Notes: a model not told the origin generated them from the sequence alone. Shown: positions 34,781-43,538, numbered from the stretch's first letter. The stretch: DNA of 47,281 nucleotides from Planctomycetaceae bacterium (GCA_020426345.1 JAGQQE010000008.1:1-47281), one strand, 5' to 3'. Numbers and translations: made by a program.

Positions 34781-35011
34781 GTGTCTATTGAAGAAAAAGT
34801 CATCGATATCGTCAGCGATCAGCTGAACGTTCCCAAAGAAGAAATCGCCCGCCCCAGCTCATTCGTTGACGATCTGAAGGCTGATTCGCTGGACATCGTC
34901 GAACTGGTGATGGCTCTGGAAGACGAATTTGACGTCAAGATTCCGGACGAAGACTACGACAAAATTAAGACCGTCGGTGACGCAATCACCTACATCGAAG
35001 GCAAATCGTAA
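34781..35011 (+). CDS. acpP: Acyl carrier protein
   Basis: The 76-residue acidic protein carries the growing fatty acid on phosphopantetheine attached to S36 in the [11 protein letters not shown] motif. It starts with a GTG at 34781 preceded by GGAGG about 10 bases upstream. Helix boundaries and length match E. coli AcpP. It lies alone between fabD and fabF, with fabG absent from the usual place, and is closed by a strong terminator. Confidence 0.97.
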   Translation: MSIEEKVIDIVSDQLNVPKEEIARPSSFVDDLKADSLDIVELVMALEDEFDVKIPDEDYDKIKTVGDAITYIEGKS

Positions 35012-35049
35012 GCGGTTTGCTCTGGTCAGATCGATAGATACCAGAAGAC

Positions 35050-35100
35050 AGGCGGATGTCGCTGTGACCGTGTTTTGACGGCGCGGCATTCGCCTTTTTT
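35050..35100 (+). terminator. Strong Rho-independent terminator of acpP
   Basis: AGGCGGATGTCGC pairs with GCGGCATTCGCCT (13 bp, two G-U pairs) across a 20-nt loop, and is followed by TTTTTT. It lies 38 bp past the acpP stop and separates acpP from fabF, so abundant acpP mRNA need not run into fabF. Confidence 0.9.
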
Positions 35101-35203
35101 GTTGAGTCTCTCCCGGCAGATGTTGATTTGACCTCGTACCCAGTCTGATTTGATGTGCATGTCCATTCTCTGTCAGTCCTCCTGAACCGCGGCGAACACC
35201 ATC

Positions 35204-36451
35204 ATGTCACGACGTAGAGTTGTAGTGACAGGGCTTGGCGTTGTTACGCCGCTTGGTTGCTGCGTCGAAAGAGTCTGGAAAGCTGTCTGCGAAGGTCAGA
35301 GCGGAGTCTCGCCCATTCAGCGGTTCGATTGTCGCGACTTCAAAGTGCGGTTTGGCGGCGAAATCAAGCAGTTCAACGCGGCGGACTATCTGGACTTTGA
35401 TTCCCGCGATGTGAGACGCATCGACCGTTTCGCTCAGTTTTCACTTGTCGCCGCCCATTTTGCGATTCAACACTCAGGGATTGATTTCTCTCTGGGCGAC
35501 CCCTACCGATACGGCGTTTTGGTCGGTAGCGGGATTGGTGGTTTGGATGAGATTGAAGATCAGCATTCTCGACTCTTCGATCGCGGCCCGGAACGAATTT
35601 CCGCATTCATGATTCCGAAGCTCATTATCAACGCGGCCAGTGGTAATATCTCCGTGCGCTGGGGTCTGCGCGGTCCAAATACCGCAGTCTGTACGGCATG
35701 TGCATCGGGAACGAATGCGATTGGCGACGCGTTCCGACTGATTCAACACGGTGTTGCTGATGTAATGGTCAGCGGAGGAACTGAAGCCGGGTTGACACCG
35801 ATGGGCATTGCCGGGTTTGCCAGAATGCAGGCGCTGTCAACTCGTAATGAAGCCCCGCAGGAAGCCAGTCGCCCATTCGACCAGGATCGCGATGGGTTCG
35901 TTTTGTCGGAAGGAGCCGGCATTCTGGTTCTGGAAGAATTGGAGTTTGCCCGCAAACGCGGTGCGAACATACTGGCAGAAATCATCGGATACGGAATGTC
36001 TTCCGATGCCACGCACCTGACGGCACCAGATCCGCGTGGAATCGGCGCGGCGTACGCCATGAACGCGGCTATTTGCGATGCCGGAATCAATCCTGACGCA
36101 ATCGATTACATCAATGCGCACGGCACCAGCACGCCGCTGGGCGATGTGGCAGAATCAAATGCGATCCGATCTGTCTTCGGGAGCCACGCGGATGGCCTGG
36201 CAATTTCGAGCACAAAAGGTCAAACGGGGCATCTGCTGGGGGCTTCGGGTGGCGTCGAGTCAGCGTTTTGTGTAAAGGCAATTGGTGAACAAAAAGTTCC
36301 GCCAACGGGGAATCTTGAGACTCCCGACGAAGCGTGTGACCTGGACTATGTGCCGCACAGTGCCAGAAACATGCGAGTTGGCAAGGTGATGAAAAACAGT
36401 TTCGGTTTTGGGGGCCATAATGCCTGCATAGTCTTTTCCGCCCTCGAATAG
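35204..36451 (+). CDS. fabF: 3-oxoacyl-ACP synthase II
   Basis: The 415-residue enzyme elongates acyl-ACP with malonyl-ACP. The catalytic triad is intact: C166 (TACASGTNAI), H306 (INAHGTSTPLGD) and H343 (KGQTGHLLGASGG), with K338 also present. N-terminal VVVTGLGVVTPLG and C-terminal NSFGFGGHNACI blocks are typical. It is transcribed separately from acpP because a terminator intervenes. A degenerate homologue follows at 36715. Confidence 0.96.
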   Translation: MSRRRVVVTGLGVVTPLGCCVERVWKAVCEGQSGVSPIQRFDCRDFKVRFGGEIKQFNAADYLDFDSRDVRRIDRFAQFSLVAAHFAIQHSGIDFSLGDPYRYGVLVGSGIGGLDEIEDQHSRLFDRGPERISAFMIPKLIINAASGNISVRWGLRGPNTAVCTACASGTNAIGDAFRLIQHGVADVMVSGGTEAGLTPMGIAGFARMQALSTRNEAPQEASRPFDQDRDGFVLSEGAGILVLEELEFARKRGANILAEIIGYGMSSDATHLTAPDPRGIGAAYAMNAAICDAGINPDAIDYINAHGTSTPLGDVAESNAIRSVFGSHADGLAISSTKGQTGHLLGASGGVESAFCVKAIGEQKVPPTGNLETPDEACDLDYVPHSARNMRVGKVMKNSFGFGGHNACIVFSALE

Positions 36452-36562
36452 CTGCAACGCCGTGAATCGGCACGAACTGGCGTCTGTTGGCGTAATTTGC
36501 GGTAATCGCGATGAATCAAACTCTGTCGGTTGCTAAACTGCGTCGCGTTTTGCGGAGGTTTT

Positions 36563-36592
36563 AGGTTTGGCGAATGGGGATTCACCAAACCT
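36563..36592 (+). terminator. Hairpin between fabF and its paralogue
   Basis: AGGTTTGG pairs with CCAAACCT, and the inner GAAT pairs with ATTC around GGGG, giving a long stem with one mismatch. It lies 110 bp past the fabF stop. No T-run follows, so it may be a terminator of modest strength or a leader structure of the next gene. Confidence 0.5.
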
Positions 36593-36714
36593 GATCACTC
36601 AGAATGATCGAAATACAGAGTGATTAAAAACGGTCGCACGACTGCCATCAGCCGTTGGCATCTGCTGGGGATGCCACCTGGGTCAACGAATCTGTTTTGG
36701 GCTGAGCTATCTTC

Positions 36715-38019
36715 ATGTCGAATTCGTCAGCACGAGAAGTTGTTATCACCGGAATCGGAGTTGTCTCTCCGCTCGGCATTGGTCGAGATGCCTTTTGGTC
36801 GAGCATATCGGAAGGCCGTTCCGGCATCTCCAAAGTTCAGCTGCTGCCATACGTTGGAACTCCTGACCTCGTCGGTGGAGAAGTCGCCGACTTCAATGAT
36901 GAATCCACACGGAAGATTCACCTGAAGGCGCTCCGCAAGAACCTGAAGGTGATGTGCCGCGATATCCAACTGGGCGTCGCGTCGGCAATTCAGGCAGTGG
37001 CTGATGCTGGCATCGCCGAAGGATCCATCGCCCCGGAACGAATGGGCGTCGACTTCGGGGCAAATCTGATGTCCAGCCCTCCGGAAGTGCTGGTCGGTGC
37101 AGCTGTGAAATCGTTGTCTGAACGAAACGGCCGCATGTGTTTTGACTTCGATAAATGGGGCGAAGTCGGCATCACTGGAATGGAACCCCTTTGGTTACTG
37201 CGATACCTGCCTAACATGCCAGGGTGCCACATCGGAATCGCCGTTGATGCGCGTGGCCCCAATAATTCCATCACGCACGACGAAGCTTCGGGTTGTCTCG
37301 CAATTGCAGAGGCTGCCAACATCATTCGACGCAATCGTGCAGATGTGATGATCACCGGAACAACCGGGACCCGGTTGCAGGTTGCGAAAGCGGCACAGTA
37401 CGCAAACTGGGATCCGTTGGCCACAGGTCCAGCTGAATCTCGATGTCGCCCCTTCGATCGAGACAGAACCGGAGAAGTTCTTGCAGAAGCTTCCTGCACC
37501 CTGATCCTTGAAGATCGCGCTCATGCAGAAGCCAGAGGCGCAAAGATTCTCGGGACTTTGCTGGGATGTGGCGCAAGTACCGTTATCTCAAAAGACGGAA
37601 CAATTGATGAAGCAACGGCTGTGTATCAGGCTGCGTCTGCCGCACTCCGCAACGCGGGTGTCGAAGCTTCCGGACTTGGCCATATCTCTGCGTGTGCCTC
37701 CGGACATCCTCAGCGCGACAAGATGGAGGCCGCAGGTCTGCGTCGACTGCTGGGCAGTGCCGCAGACAGCATGCCGGTAACAGCACTCAAGAGTTACATG
37801 GGAAGCTCCGGCAGTGGAGCCGGGCTCTGTGAAGTTGCATCTTCTCTCCTTGCTTTGAAGAATGGTGTTGTCCCACGCACACTCAACTTTGAAAATTCCG
37901 ATCCGGATGCTGCCCTGAACATCGTTCATGGTCAGCATCTGGCCAGCTCAAACAAACTGTTTCTGAAGACGAGCGTCACACGGATGGGCCAGGCGAGTGC
38001 CGTTGTGATTCAGGCGTAG
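36715..38019 (+). CDS. Ketosynthase-fold protein lacking the catalytic triad (KS-beta-like pseudoenzyme)
   Basis: This 434-residue protein is clearly a thiolase-fold ketosynthase (EVVITGIGVVSPLGIGRDAFW; CRPFDRDRTGEVLAEASC), yet the active-site elements have changed. Where FabF has C166 in CTACASG this protein reads HDEASG, putting Glu190 at the Cys position. The first catalytic His (AHGTS) is replaced by C326 (ACASG), and the second (TGHLLG) by S363 (MGSSGS). K358 and the surrounding glycines remain. The long frame and conserved fold argue against a pseudogene. By analogy with KS-beta/chain length factors and KSQ domains, it could form a heterodimer with FabF and set chain length, or decarboxylate malonyl-ACP. 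It lies 260 bp downstream of fabF with its own strong terminator. Confidence 0.88.
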   Translation: MSNSSAREVVITGIGVVSPLGIGRDAFWSSISEGRSGISKVQLLPYVGTPDLVGGEVADFNDESTRKIHLKALRKNLKVMCRDIQLGVASAIQAVADAGIAEGSIAPERMGVDFGANLMSSPPEVLVGAAVKSLSERNGRMCFDFDKWGEVGITGMEPLWLLRYLPNMPGCHIGIAVDARGPNNSITHDEASGCLAIAEAANIIRRNRADVMITGTTGTRLQVAKAAQYANWDPLATGPAESRCRPFDRDRTGEVLAEASCTLILEDRAHAEARGAKILGTLLGCGASTVISKDGTIDEATAVYQAASAALRNAGVEASGLGHISACASGHPQRDKMEAAGLRRLLGSAADSMPVTALKSYMGSSGSGAGLCEVASSLLALKNGVVPRTLNFENSDPDAALNIVHGQHLASSNKLFLKTSVTRMGQASAVVIQA

Positions 38020-38045
38020 TCAGGGCAAAGACTTAAACGATCGCG

Positions 38046-38080
38046 AACCCTCCATGGCAAATGCACTGGAGGGTTTATTT
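38046..38080 (+). terminator. Rho-independent terminator of the ketosynthase-like gene
   Basis: AACCCTCCA and TGGAGGGTT form a perfect 9-bp stem with a 12-nt loop, followed by TATTTTG, 26 bp past the stop at 38019. Confidence 0.9.
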
Positions 38081-38175
38081 TGCCATCCCTCCGAGTTCAG
38101 GCGGGTCGTCCGCTAACCGCTCGACTGTCTTCCGGAGGTTCATATTTGTGACTGGGCGTGTGCAAAGGGATTGCA

Positions 38176-39039
38176 GTGTCGGTGTTTCCGGATACGAAAC
38201 CACGTTTGAGTCTGCTGCAGATTTCCGATCTCCATTTTGGCCCCCCGTTTCGAGTCGAAGTCGCCGAAGCAGTGCTGCGACTGGCCCCCACGATCGCTGC
38301 AGACGCTGTTATAATCAGCGGAGATCTGACCCAGCGAGCCAGGCGAGAGCAGTTTGAACAGGCGAAAGTATTTTTGAGTCGGCTTCCCGCTGTTCCCCGG
38401 ATGGTTATACCGGGCAACCACGATGTGCCGCTGTATCGATTCGTGGAACGTATGGTCGATCCTTATCGAAACTATCGAGCGATCATTTCAACGGATTTGA
38501 ATCCAGTACTCGTTTTGCCGTCTGCGATTCTTGCGGGACTGAATTCTTCAGCACCCCATACTGCGATCAGTAATGGCTGGGTATCCAGTCAACAACTGGA
38601 TGCCTGCGAAGCGGTCTTTCAGAATTCCCCCGAATCGTTGCTGCGCGTGGTCGTTTGCCATCACCCGTTCATTCCGGCTCCTGACCGTCTGCGCGACAAG
38701 GTGATGTGGGGGGCTGGACAGGCATTACGACGTCTCCAGTCGATGGGGGTGCGATTGATTCTTGGTGGCCATCTGCATCGCGCATACACAGGTCGGTCTC
38801 AGGACTTTTATTTCCACGAAGAAACTGGTGGCAGTGGAATCCTGATTGTTCATTCCGGAACGACGACTTCGAGCCGTGGACGTGGTCGCGAACGCCAGGC
38901 GAACTCGTTGAATCACATCGAGATATTCGAGGGGCATTTTTGCGTAACCACCTATCTGCACAGTGGCACCACGGGTGAATTCGAACCGGTCAGCCAGCAA
39001 AAATTTGCGACTGCAGACCCCGGAATGGAAGCGTCATAG
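38176..39039 (+). CDS. Calcineurin-like metallophosphoesterase
   Basis: The protein has the full binuclear-metal phosphoesterase set: ISDLHFG (D, H), SGDLTQ (D), GNHD (N, H), CHHPF (H) and GGHLHRAY (H, H), so it is a cytosolic enzyme of the CpdA/ICC subfamily. These cleave cyclic nucleotides or phosphodiesters; the substrate is not fixed by sequence. I take the GTG at 38176, preceded by AAAGGGA, giving 287 residues. A GTG at 38158 would add six. It is transcribed away from the fatty acid cluster after a terminator, and converges with the next gene. Confidence 0.88.
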   Translation: MSVFPDTKPRLSLLQISDLHFGPPFRVEVAEAVLRLAPTIAADAVIISGDLTQRARREQFEQAKVFLSRLPAVPRMVIPGNHDVPLYRFVERMVDPYRNYRAIISTDLNPVLVLPSAILAGLNSSAPHTAISNGWVSSQQLDACEAVFQNSPESLLRVVVCHHPFIPAPDRLRDKVMWGAGQALRRLQSMGVRLILGGHLHRAYTGRSQDFYFHEETGGSGILIVHSGTTTSSRGRGRERQANSLNHIEIFEGHFCVTTYLHSGTTGEFEPVSQQKFATADPGMEAS

Positions 39040-39064
39040 TCTGCCGTCGATTCTTACTATGTGT

Positions 39065-40366
39065 TCATCCCGTTTCTTCAGATTCGTTCGAATCAGGCCG
39101 GACAACCACACCGAGTGAATCTGCATCAATAACCAGAATTCGCGTCTTATTCCCCAGCCAGAATCCACCTTCCGATCTCGCCGGAATCCTGGTTTCCTCA
39201 ACCATCACGAATCCTTCTGGCGAAAGATCTCCATAGGTCAGTCCGTGTTTGCCCCGGAACCTTTCATAAGCGCATTCTCTTGTCGAAGTGGCTTTGTTCT
39301 CTCCGGCAGCGCCTGGCTTAGGCGATTCATAACAGCATGGATCGCATCCGCTGCCAGCCCAGCAACAGAAGCCGTCCGAGCAGCAATCACATCCAACACA
39401 TGCTGCGCCCTCCGCAGCGCCTTCGGCCCCGGCACAGGCGCATTCGCCGCATTCTCCCACTGCACAAAAAGCTTCGCAGCAATCGCATCGCGCATACTGA
39501 TAACGTTTGGCTCGGACCAAACCCCATCGTTCGAGCCGTGTGGTCCGACAGATGTGATCGGGATGATGCAGGCGATGGTTGACTCGTCGTGTCAAATCCT
39601 CAAGGACCTGGCGACACACAGAATCTTGCGATGGTAAGGCCCATCCGGCACGGGCGAGTTCCAGTAAACAAGTGCGCAGGGAGTTCTCAACCTCCAGCGC
39701 ATTTCTCAACGGATTGAATTCACCATAAATCTGATCGTGATGAAAGTCAGCTGCGCAATCCCATGCAATCAGCGCACGTCCTGTACTTCGACCGATCTTT
39801 TCGAAATCGTCTGCAATGTCATCGGTTGCGTTCAGTGCCATCGCAATGGATCTGAACAACAATGCGAATCCATCTCCTGTTGGCCGTATATAATCAGACA
39901 ACTCTACTCGTCTGCCGGATTCAAGCTGATGATGTTCCATCAGGATGTTCTGAATCTGACGCTTGATCCCCGGGTTGGCAACTTCGAGGATTTCCGAAGC
40001 CATCCTGATTTGTCTTTGGTATTTGAACAGCAGCAAACGGTTGTGCCATCGTCCGTGATCTGCGACATCGTCGTTCAGTTTGATTCCGGCCAGCAGCATG
40101 CCGAATGCTGCTGACAGCGAAGCCGCTGCGTAATCGGGCCGCTGTTCCGGATTCTTCAGCCGCTTCAGGCGACAGCATTCCGGAGACGCCGAGGGCAGTT
40201 CCGGAATCAGTTGTTTTTCAATGGCCAGTCTGTAAACAAATGTTGCTTCGTAGCTAAGAAATGGCAAAGACATCATGCCAAACAGGCGGCGCTGTGTCTG
40301 GCAAATGCGGGCGTAGCTTTGCCGCCAAAGCGGCAACTTTGCTGCTGGTTTAAGAAAGCCAAACAT
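39065..40366 (-). CDS. DUF5685-type protein fused to a Cys-rich segment and NfeD-like OB fold
   Basis: The 433-residue protein reads in one frame. Residues 1 to about 290 fit DUF5685 (MFGFLKPAA..., YAAASLSAAFGMLLAGIKLNDD, AWDCAADFHHDQIYGEFNPL). It then has 16 cysteines between 294 and 345, mostly as CxC, CC and CxxC pairs. A C-terminal ~55 residues (GKHGLTYGDLSPEGFVMVEE...GNKTRILVIDADSLGVVVRP) match the NfeD C-terminal OB fold by pattern. DUF5685 proteins have unknown function. The cysteine cluster could bind several metal ions or an Fe-S cluster. No signal peptide is seen, so it is probably cytosolic. The fusion of these three parts is unusual. The ATG at 40366 follows GGTGGCAGACG. Confidence 0.82.
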   Translation of the reverse strand: MFGFLKPAAKLPLWRQSYARICQTQRRLFGMMSLPFLSYEATFVYRLAIEKQLIPELPSASPECCRLKRLKNPEQRPDYAAASLSAAFGMLLAGIKLNDDVADHGRWHNRLLLFKYQRQIRMASEILEVANPGIKRQIQNILMEHHQLESGRRVELSDYIRPTGDGFALLFRSIAMALNATDDIADDFEKIGRSTGRALIAWDCAADFHHDQIYGEFNPLRNALEVENSLRTCLLELARAGWALPSQDSVCRQVLEDLTRRVNHRLHHPDHICRTTRLERWGLVRAKRYQYARCDCCEAFCAVGECGECACAGAEGAAEGAACVGCDCCSDGFCCWAGSGCDPCCYESPKPGAAGENKATSTRECAYERFRGKHGLTYGDLSPEGFVMVEETRIPARSEGGFWLGNKTRILVIDADSLGVVVRPDSNESEETG

Positions 40367-40599
40367 CGTCTGCCACCTGAATGGTTCTCCTGGAAAATTC
40401 GGATGATCACATCGGAGTCGTCAATGCCCGGAAGCGTAGTGAAAGGCAATCGTCAAGAACAGCCATGATCCGTTCGGGGACGAATTCAAAAAACAGCTTC
40501 TGCTTCACGCTGGCTTAAGGTTGTTGTGTTAGAGTGGCTGGAGTCGCCTGAGCATTGGTTGTTCAGCCGAGTTCAAAGAAGATTGTGGAGAGATCGAAT

Positions 40600-41238
40600 A
40601 TGAAAAGAATCCTATACACGTCGGCCTTTGCTGGTTTACTCAGTGTCGCAACAGTTGTTCTGGCACAACCACCAGAAGGTGGACGGCCGGATGGACCACC
40701 TCCCGGCGAGCGTGGACCGCGGGAGCGAAATCCACCGCCACCCAATCCATTTATGGAAGCGCTGGATACGAATGGCGATCACGTAATTTCAGCCGAGGAA
40801 CTTGAGAACGCGAAGGCGTCCCTGTTGACTCTTGATACGAATGGCGACGGAAAGCTGAGTGACGAAGAGACTCGGCCACCTGCCCCCGAAGGAAGAGGTC
40901 CTCGAGACGGTGGTCCTCGAGACGGTGGTCCTCGAGACGGTGGTCCTCGAGATGGTGGTCCTCGAGACGGTGGTCCTCGAGACGGTGGTCCTCGAGATGG
41001 TGGTCCTCCAAGCCCCGAGCGACTCGTCGCGGAGGCAATGCGTTTTGACGCGGATGGTGATGGGAAACTGGGCCGGGACGAGTTGCTGGAATTCGCCCGG
41101 GACTTCATCACCCGCCGACCCCCTCAGGGAGCAGGTCGACCTCCAGGACCGGATGATGCGCCGGGTGGTCGGGATGGTCGAGGCCGCCCTCCTCGCGATG
41201 GCCGTCCTTCAGGGGAAAATCGACCTCCTTCCGAATAG
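40600..41238 (+). CDS. Secreted EF-hand protein with GPRDG tandem repeats
   Basis: I start at the ATG at 40600, preceded by GGAGAG, giving 212 residues with a signal peptide (MKRILYTSAFAGLLSVATVVLAQ). It has three canonical EF-hand loops: DTNGDHVISAEE (about 56-67), DTNGDGKLSDEE (79-90) and DADGDGKLGRDE (about 150-161). Between the second and third lie seven perfect GPRDG repeats. The rest is Pro/Gly/Arg-rich and disordered. It should be an extracytoplasmic calcium-binding protein. Related EF-hand, Pro-rich proteins are frequent in Planctomycetes. Divergent from the DUF5685 gene. Confidence 0.85.
   Translation: MKRILYTSAFAGLLSVATVVLAQPPEGGRPDGPPPGERGPRERNPPPPNPFMEALDTNGDHVISAEELENAKASLLTLDTNGDGKLSDEETRPPAPEGRGPRDGGPRDGGPRDGGPRDGGPRDGGPRDGGPRDGGPPSPERLVAEAMRFDADGDGKLGRDELLEFARDFITRRPPQGAGRPPGPDDAPGGRDGRGRPPRDGRPSGENRPPSE
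40897..41001 (+). repeat. Seven 15-bp tandem repeats (GPRDG units)
   Basis: The unit GGTCCTCGAGAYGGT occurs seven times without gaps; copies 4 and 7 differ only by T for C. Near-identity at the DNA level, with silent changes only, points to recent expansion or ongoing slippage within the EF-hand gene. The period is a multiple of three and keeps the frame. Confidence 0.95.
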
Positions 41239-41260
41239 CCCGCCGCCGTTTTGATTTTCA

Positions 41261-41360
41261 GAGCCAGGCAGCCGGAGCCAAGTCAGTCAGGGTTCGCGCG
41301 AACGATACTCTATAGATAGCAAACAGTATCCCGCGCGAATCATGGCTCTCCGGTTGCTCA
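41261..41360. repeat. Large nested palindrome between convergent genes
   Basis: An inner core TTCGCGCG...CGCGCGAA (41293-41300 and 41332-41339) encloses GATACT...AGTATC (41304-41309 and 41325-41330). An outer pair, GAGCCAGGCAGCCGGAGCCA (41261) and TGGCTCTCCGGTTGCTC (41343), also base-pairs imperfectly. The whole spans about 100 bp. It lies between the EF-hand gene and the FAD oxidoreductase gene, which end towards each other. It may be a bidirectional terminator or a short mobile palindrome. A second small hairpin (41368-41389) follows. Confidence 0.7.
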
Positions 41361-41393
41361 GACCGGCCCCGATAAAGAAATACCGGGGAAGTT

Positions 41394-43538
41394 TCATCTT
41401 GCGATCCACTGCACTGCATCGACGACGACGTAGCCATCGGTTCCGCTGTTGCTGATCGTCACCTGTGCTGGTTTGTCGGATGAAAACGGAAAGGTCCCCA
41501 GCAGCTGAAAATGATCATTGCCCTCAGGAGGCTTTCTCTGATCGATGGTAATCGTCCTTGTGCCGGATACCGTTGAGACTTCAATCCTGACACTGGAAGA
41601 TCGATTGGAATTAGGCGGCCAGCAGATACGCACATCGTACATCCCGGTCTTTTCCAGCGATGTTTGAAACGTTACGGATGCCTTGCCGTCTTTTGCGGCG
41701 TTATCATGTCGGTATCCATTCGCCACGTAGTAGTTCGATGCACTGCTCACCCTCCATTCGCCGGTGAAGATCGCGTCATCGTCATCGACGACGATGCCTG
41801 GCAGGCTCGACGGTTCAACAAAGGCTTTTTGAGAATGCGGATGTCCACCTGATGATGCGCTCGCATATGTCAGTACCTGGCCATCCATCAGCAACTTCTC
41901 TCGCAGTTCTTCATAAGCAACGTTCTGCACCGGAACCCTGTTTTCAATAGCCATTACCGCGGCGGTTGCTGCGCTCTGGCCGAGAATCATGAAGACCGGC
42001 TCCATTCGGATACTGCCAAATGCGATATGTGAGCTGCTGACGCATACGCTGACAAGTAGGTTCTCGGCCTGTTCCTGCCTGGGGATCAACGCTCCATAAG
42101 CAATTGCATACGGGCTGATTCCCACGCCGATGTCACCTTCATTCTGCACGTAACCATCTGGCGTGATGTAACGCTGCACGTTATGCGAATCGATCGTGTA
42201 GCTGCCCATACCAACGGAGTCCGGTGTTGGCTTCTTCTTCGTCAATTCATTTTCTGTCATGACGAAATGTCCAATCATACGCCGCGCTTCGCGAACGTAG
42301 ATCTGGTGAGGCCAGTGACCATTGTCTTTGAATTCGTCCGATGGCAGTCCCCAGTTCTGCATTTGTTCCCGGACTTCAGCCGGAACCCGCGGATCATTTG
42401 CCACAAAGTAGAGCCATCCCTGCTGGTACTGCCGATGTTCGTCCAGAATTTCCTGCCGACGTTCGTAAGATGCATCGGGATAGTCATAGTTCATCCCGAT
42501 GTTATCGGTACTGAAGGGGCCATGGTTGTTTGTGTCAGTCTTGTGATTCGGCAGTGGATCAAACTTATTGAAAGTCTCACGCCACCCCGCCTCATAAATG
42601 CGCAGAAGCAACTCGTATTGAGCGGGGTCGTAGCCTTCCGGTTTGGGGAAGGGAATGCGGTTCTCCGGATGGTCCGTCGCGCAATATCGATAGCAGTAGG
42701 CCTGGACGCGATGATCTGCTTCGCCATAGTTTCCCGGCGGTTCTGTGCTGATTCGGGGCAGGACTCCGGAGGTCGGGTCGCCGGGAATAACATAGGGACT
42801 GATTTTTTGCTTCACGGCTCCGAAATGATGACGATGATGCAGAACACCCACCTGAACGCCATTCCAGTTTTCACCGTAGACCGAATTGGCTTCCCGACCA
42901 ACGTGGTAATCCACACCAGCGGCTGCCATCAGGTCCCCTTCGTAGGTCGCATCGATAAACATGCGACCCGAATAGGTATTACCGGATAACATCGTGATGC
43001 TGGTAATTCTCGCTCCTTTCTTTTTTACGCCGTCGTTTCGATCGAGCCATTCGTTGCGATGAACGGGAATCCGGAACTCGCTTACAAAATCTTCAAAGAC
43101 CTGTTCCGCGACGTGTGGTTCGAAGATCCACATCGTGCGATTCTCGCCATCAATGGCCGGTGTCCCCTGCCCTTTGTTGCCATATTCCGATTGGTCCTGC
43201 CACTTCCATGCGTCCGGCTTTTGATAGGCCTTCCAGATGCGATGATAAAAGTCGCGAGACAATCCACCGATGACGGCTTTGTTACCTGTGTCCGTAAAGC
43301 CAAGCCCCCCTGCGGTCAGGCCGCCCAGATGTTGATCCGGGCCGACAATGATCACGCTCTTACCCATCTTCTTTGCCTGCACAGCGGCAATGACGCCCGA
43401 CGATGTGCCACCGTAGACAATCAGATCTGCTTCAAAAAACTCGGCGCGGGCGGCCGGATAAAATGATGCATGAAGGACGAAGAAGAGCGTCAGTAAGGCA
43501 ATCTGAGAGAATCGAGTCAGATGGAGCGACGGAAGCAT
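41394..43538 (-). CDS. Secreted FAD-dependent oxidoreductase with golvesin-like C-terminal domain
   Basis: The ATG at 43538 gives a 714-residue protein with a signal peptide (IALLTLFFVLHASFYPAARAEF). The Rossmann motif reads ADLIVYGGTSSGVIAAVQAKKMG, and LGGLTAGGLGFTD marks the FAD-binding oxidoreductase family (PF12831-like). FIDATYEGDLMAAAGVDYHVGRE is a second conserved block. The last ~130 residues form a beta domain resembling the golvesin/xanthan lyase C-terminal module (AIFTGEWRVSSAS, DVRICWPPNSNRS), often found at the end of carbohydrate-active secreted enzymes. A longer frame reaching 43739 includes non-signal sequence. Substrate unknown, perhaps a polysaccharide fragment. Confidence 0.88.
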   Translation of the reverse strand: MLPSLHLTRFSQIALLTLFFVLHASFYPAARAEFFEADLIVYGGTSSGVIAAVQAKKMGKSVIIVGPDQHLGGLTAGGLGFTDTGNKAVIGGLSRDFYHRIWKAYQKPDAWKWQDQSEYGNKGQGTPAIDGENRTMWIFEPHVAEQVFEDFVSEFRIPVHRNEWLDRNDGVKKKGARITSITMLSGNTYSGRMFIDATYEGDLMAAAGVDYHVGREANSVYGENWNGVQVGVLHHRHHFGAVKQKISPYVIPGDPTSGVLPRISTEPPGNYGEADHRVQAYCYRYCATDHPENRIPFPKPEGYDPAQYELLLRIYEAGWRETFNKFDPLPNHKTDTNNHGPFSTDNIGMNYDYPDASYERRQEILDEHRQYQQGWLYFVANDPRVPAEVREQMQNWGLPSDEFKDNGHWPHQIYVREARRMIGHFVMTENELTKKKPTPDSVGMGSYTIDSHNVQRYITPDGYVQNEGDIGVGISPYAIAYGALIPRQEQAENLLVSVCVSSSHIAFGSIRMEPVFMILGQSAATAAVMAIENRVPVQNVAYEELREKLLMDGQVLTYASASSGGHPHSQKAFVEPSSLPGIVVDDDDAIFTGEWRVSSASNYYVANGYRHDNAAKDGKASVTFQTSLEKTGMYDVRICWPPNSNRSSSVRIEVSTVSGTRTITIDQRKPPEGNDHFQLLGTFPFSSDKPAQVTISNSGTDGYVVVDAVQWIAR

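Noticed and set aside
34546-34791. Frame of 81 codons between fabD and acpP
   Set aside because: It crosses the hairpin and the inverted repeat upstream of acpP and overlaps the acpP start. No similarity.
39245-39637. Plus-strand frame opposite the Cys-rich segment
   Set aside because: It is explained by the codon pattern of the Cys-rich minus-strand protein, whose flanks are recognisable in frame.
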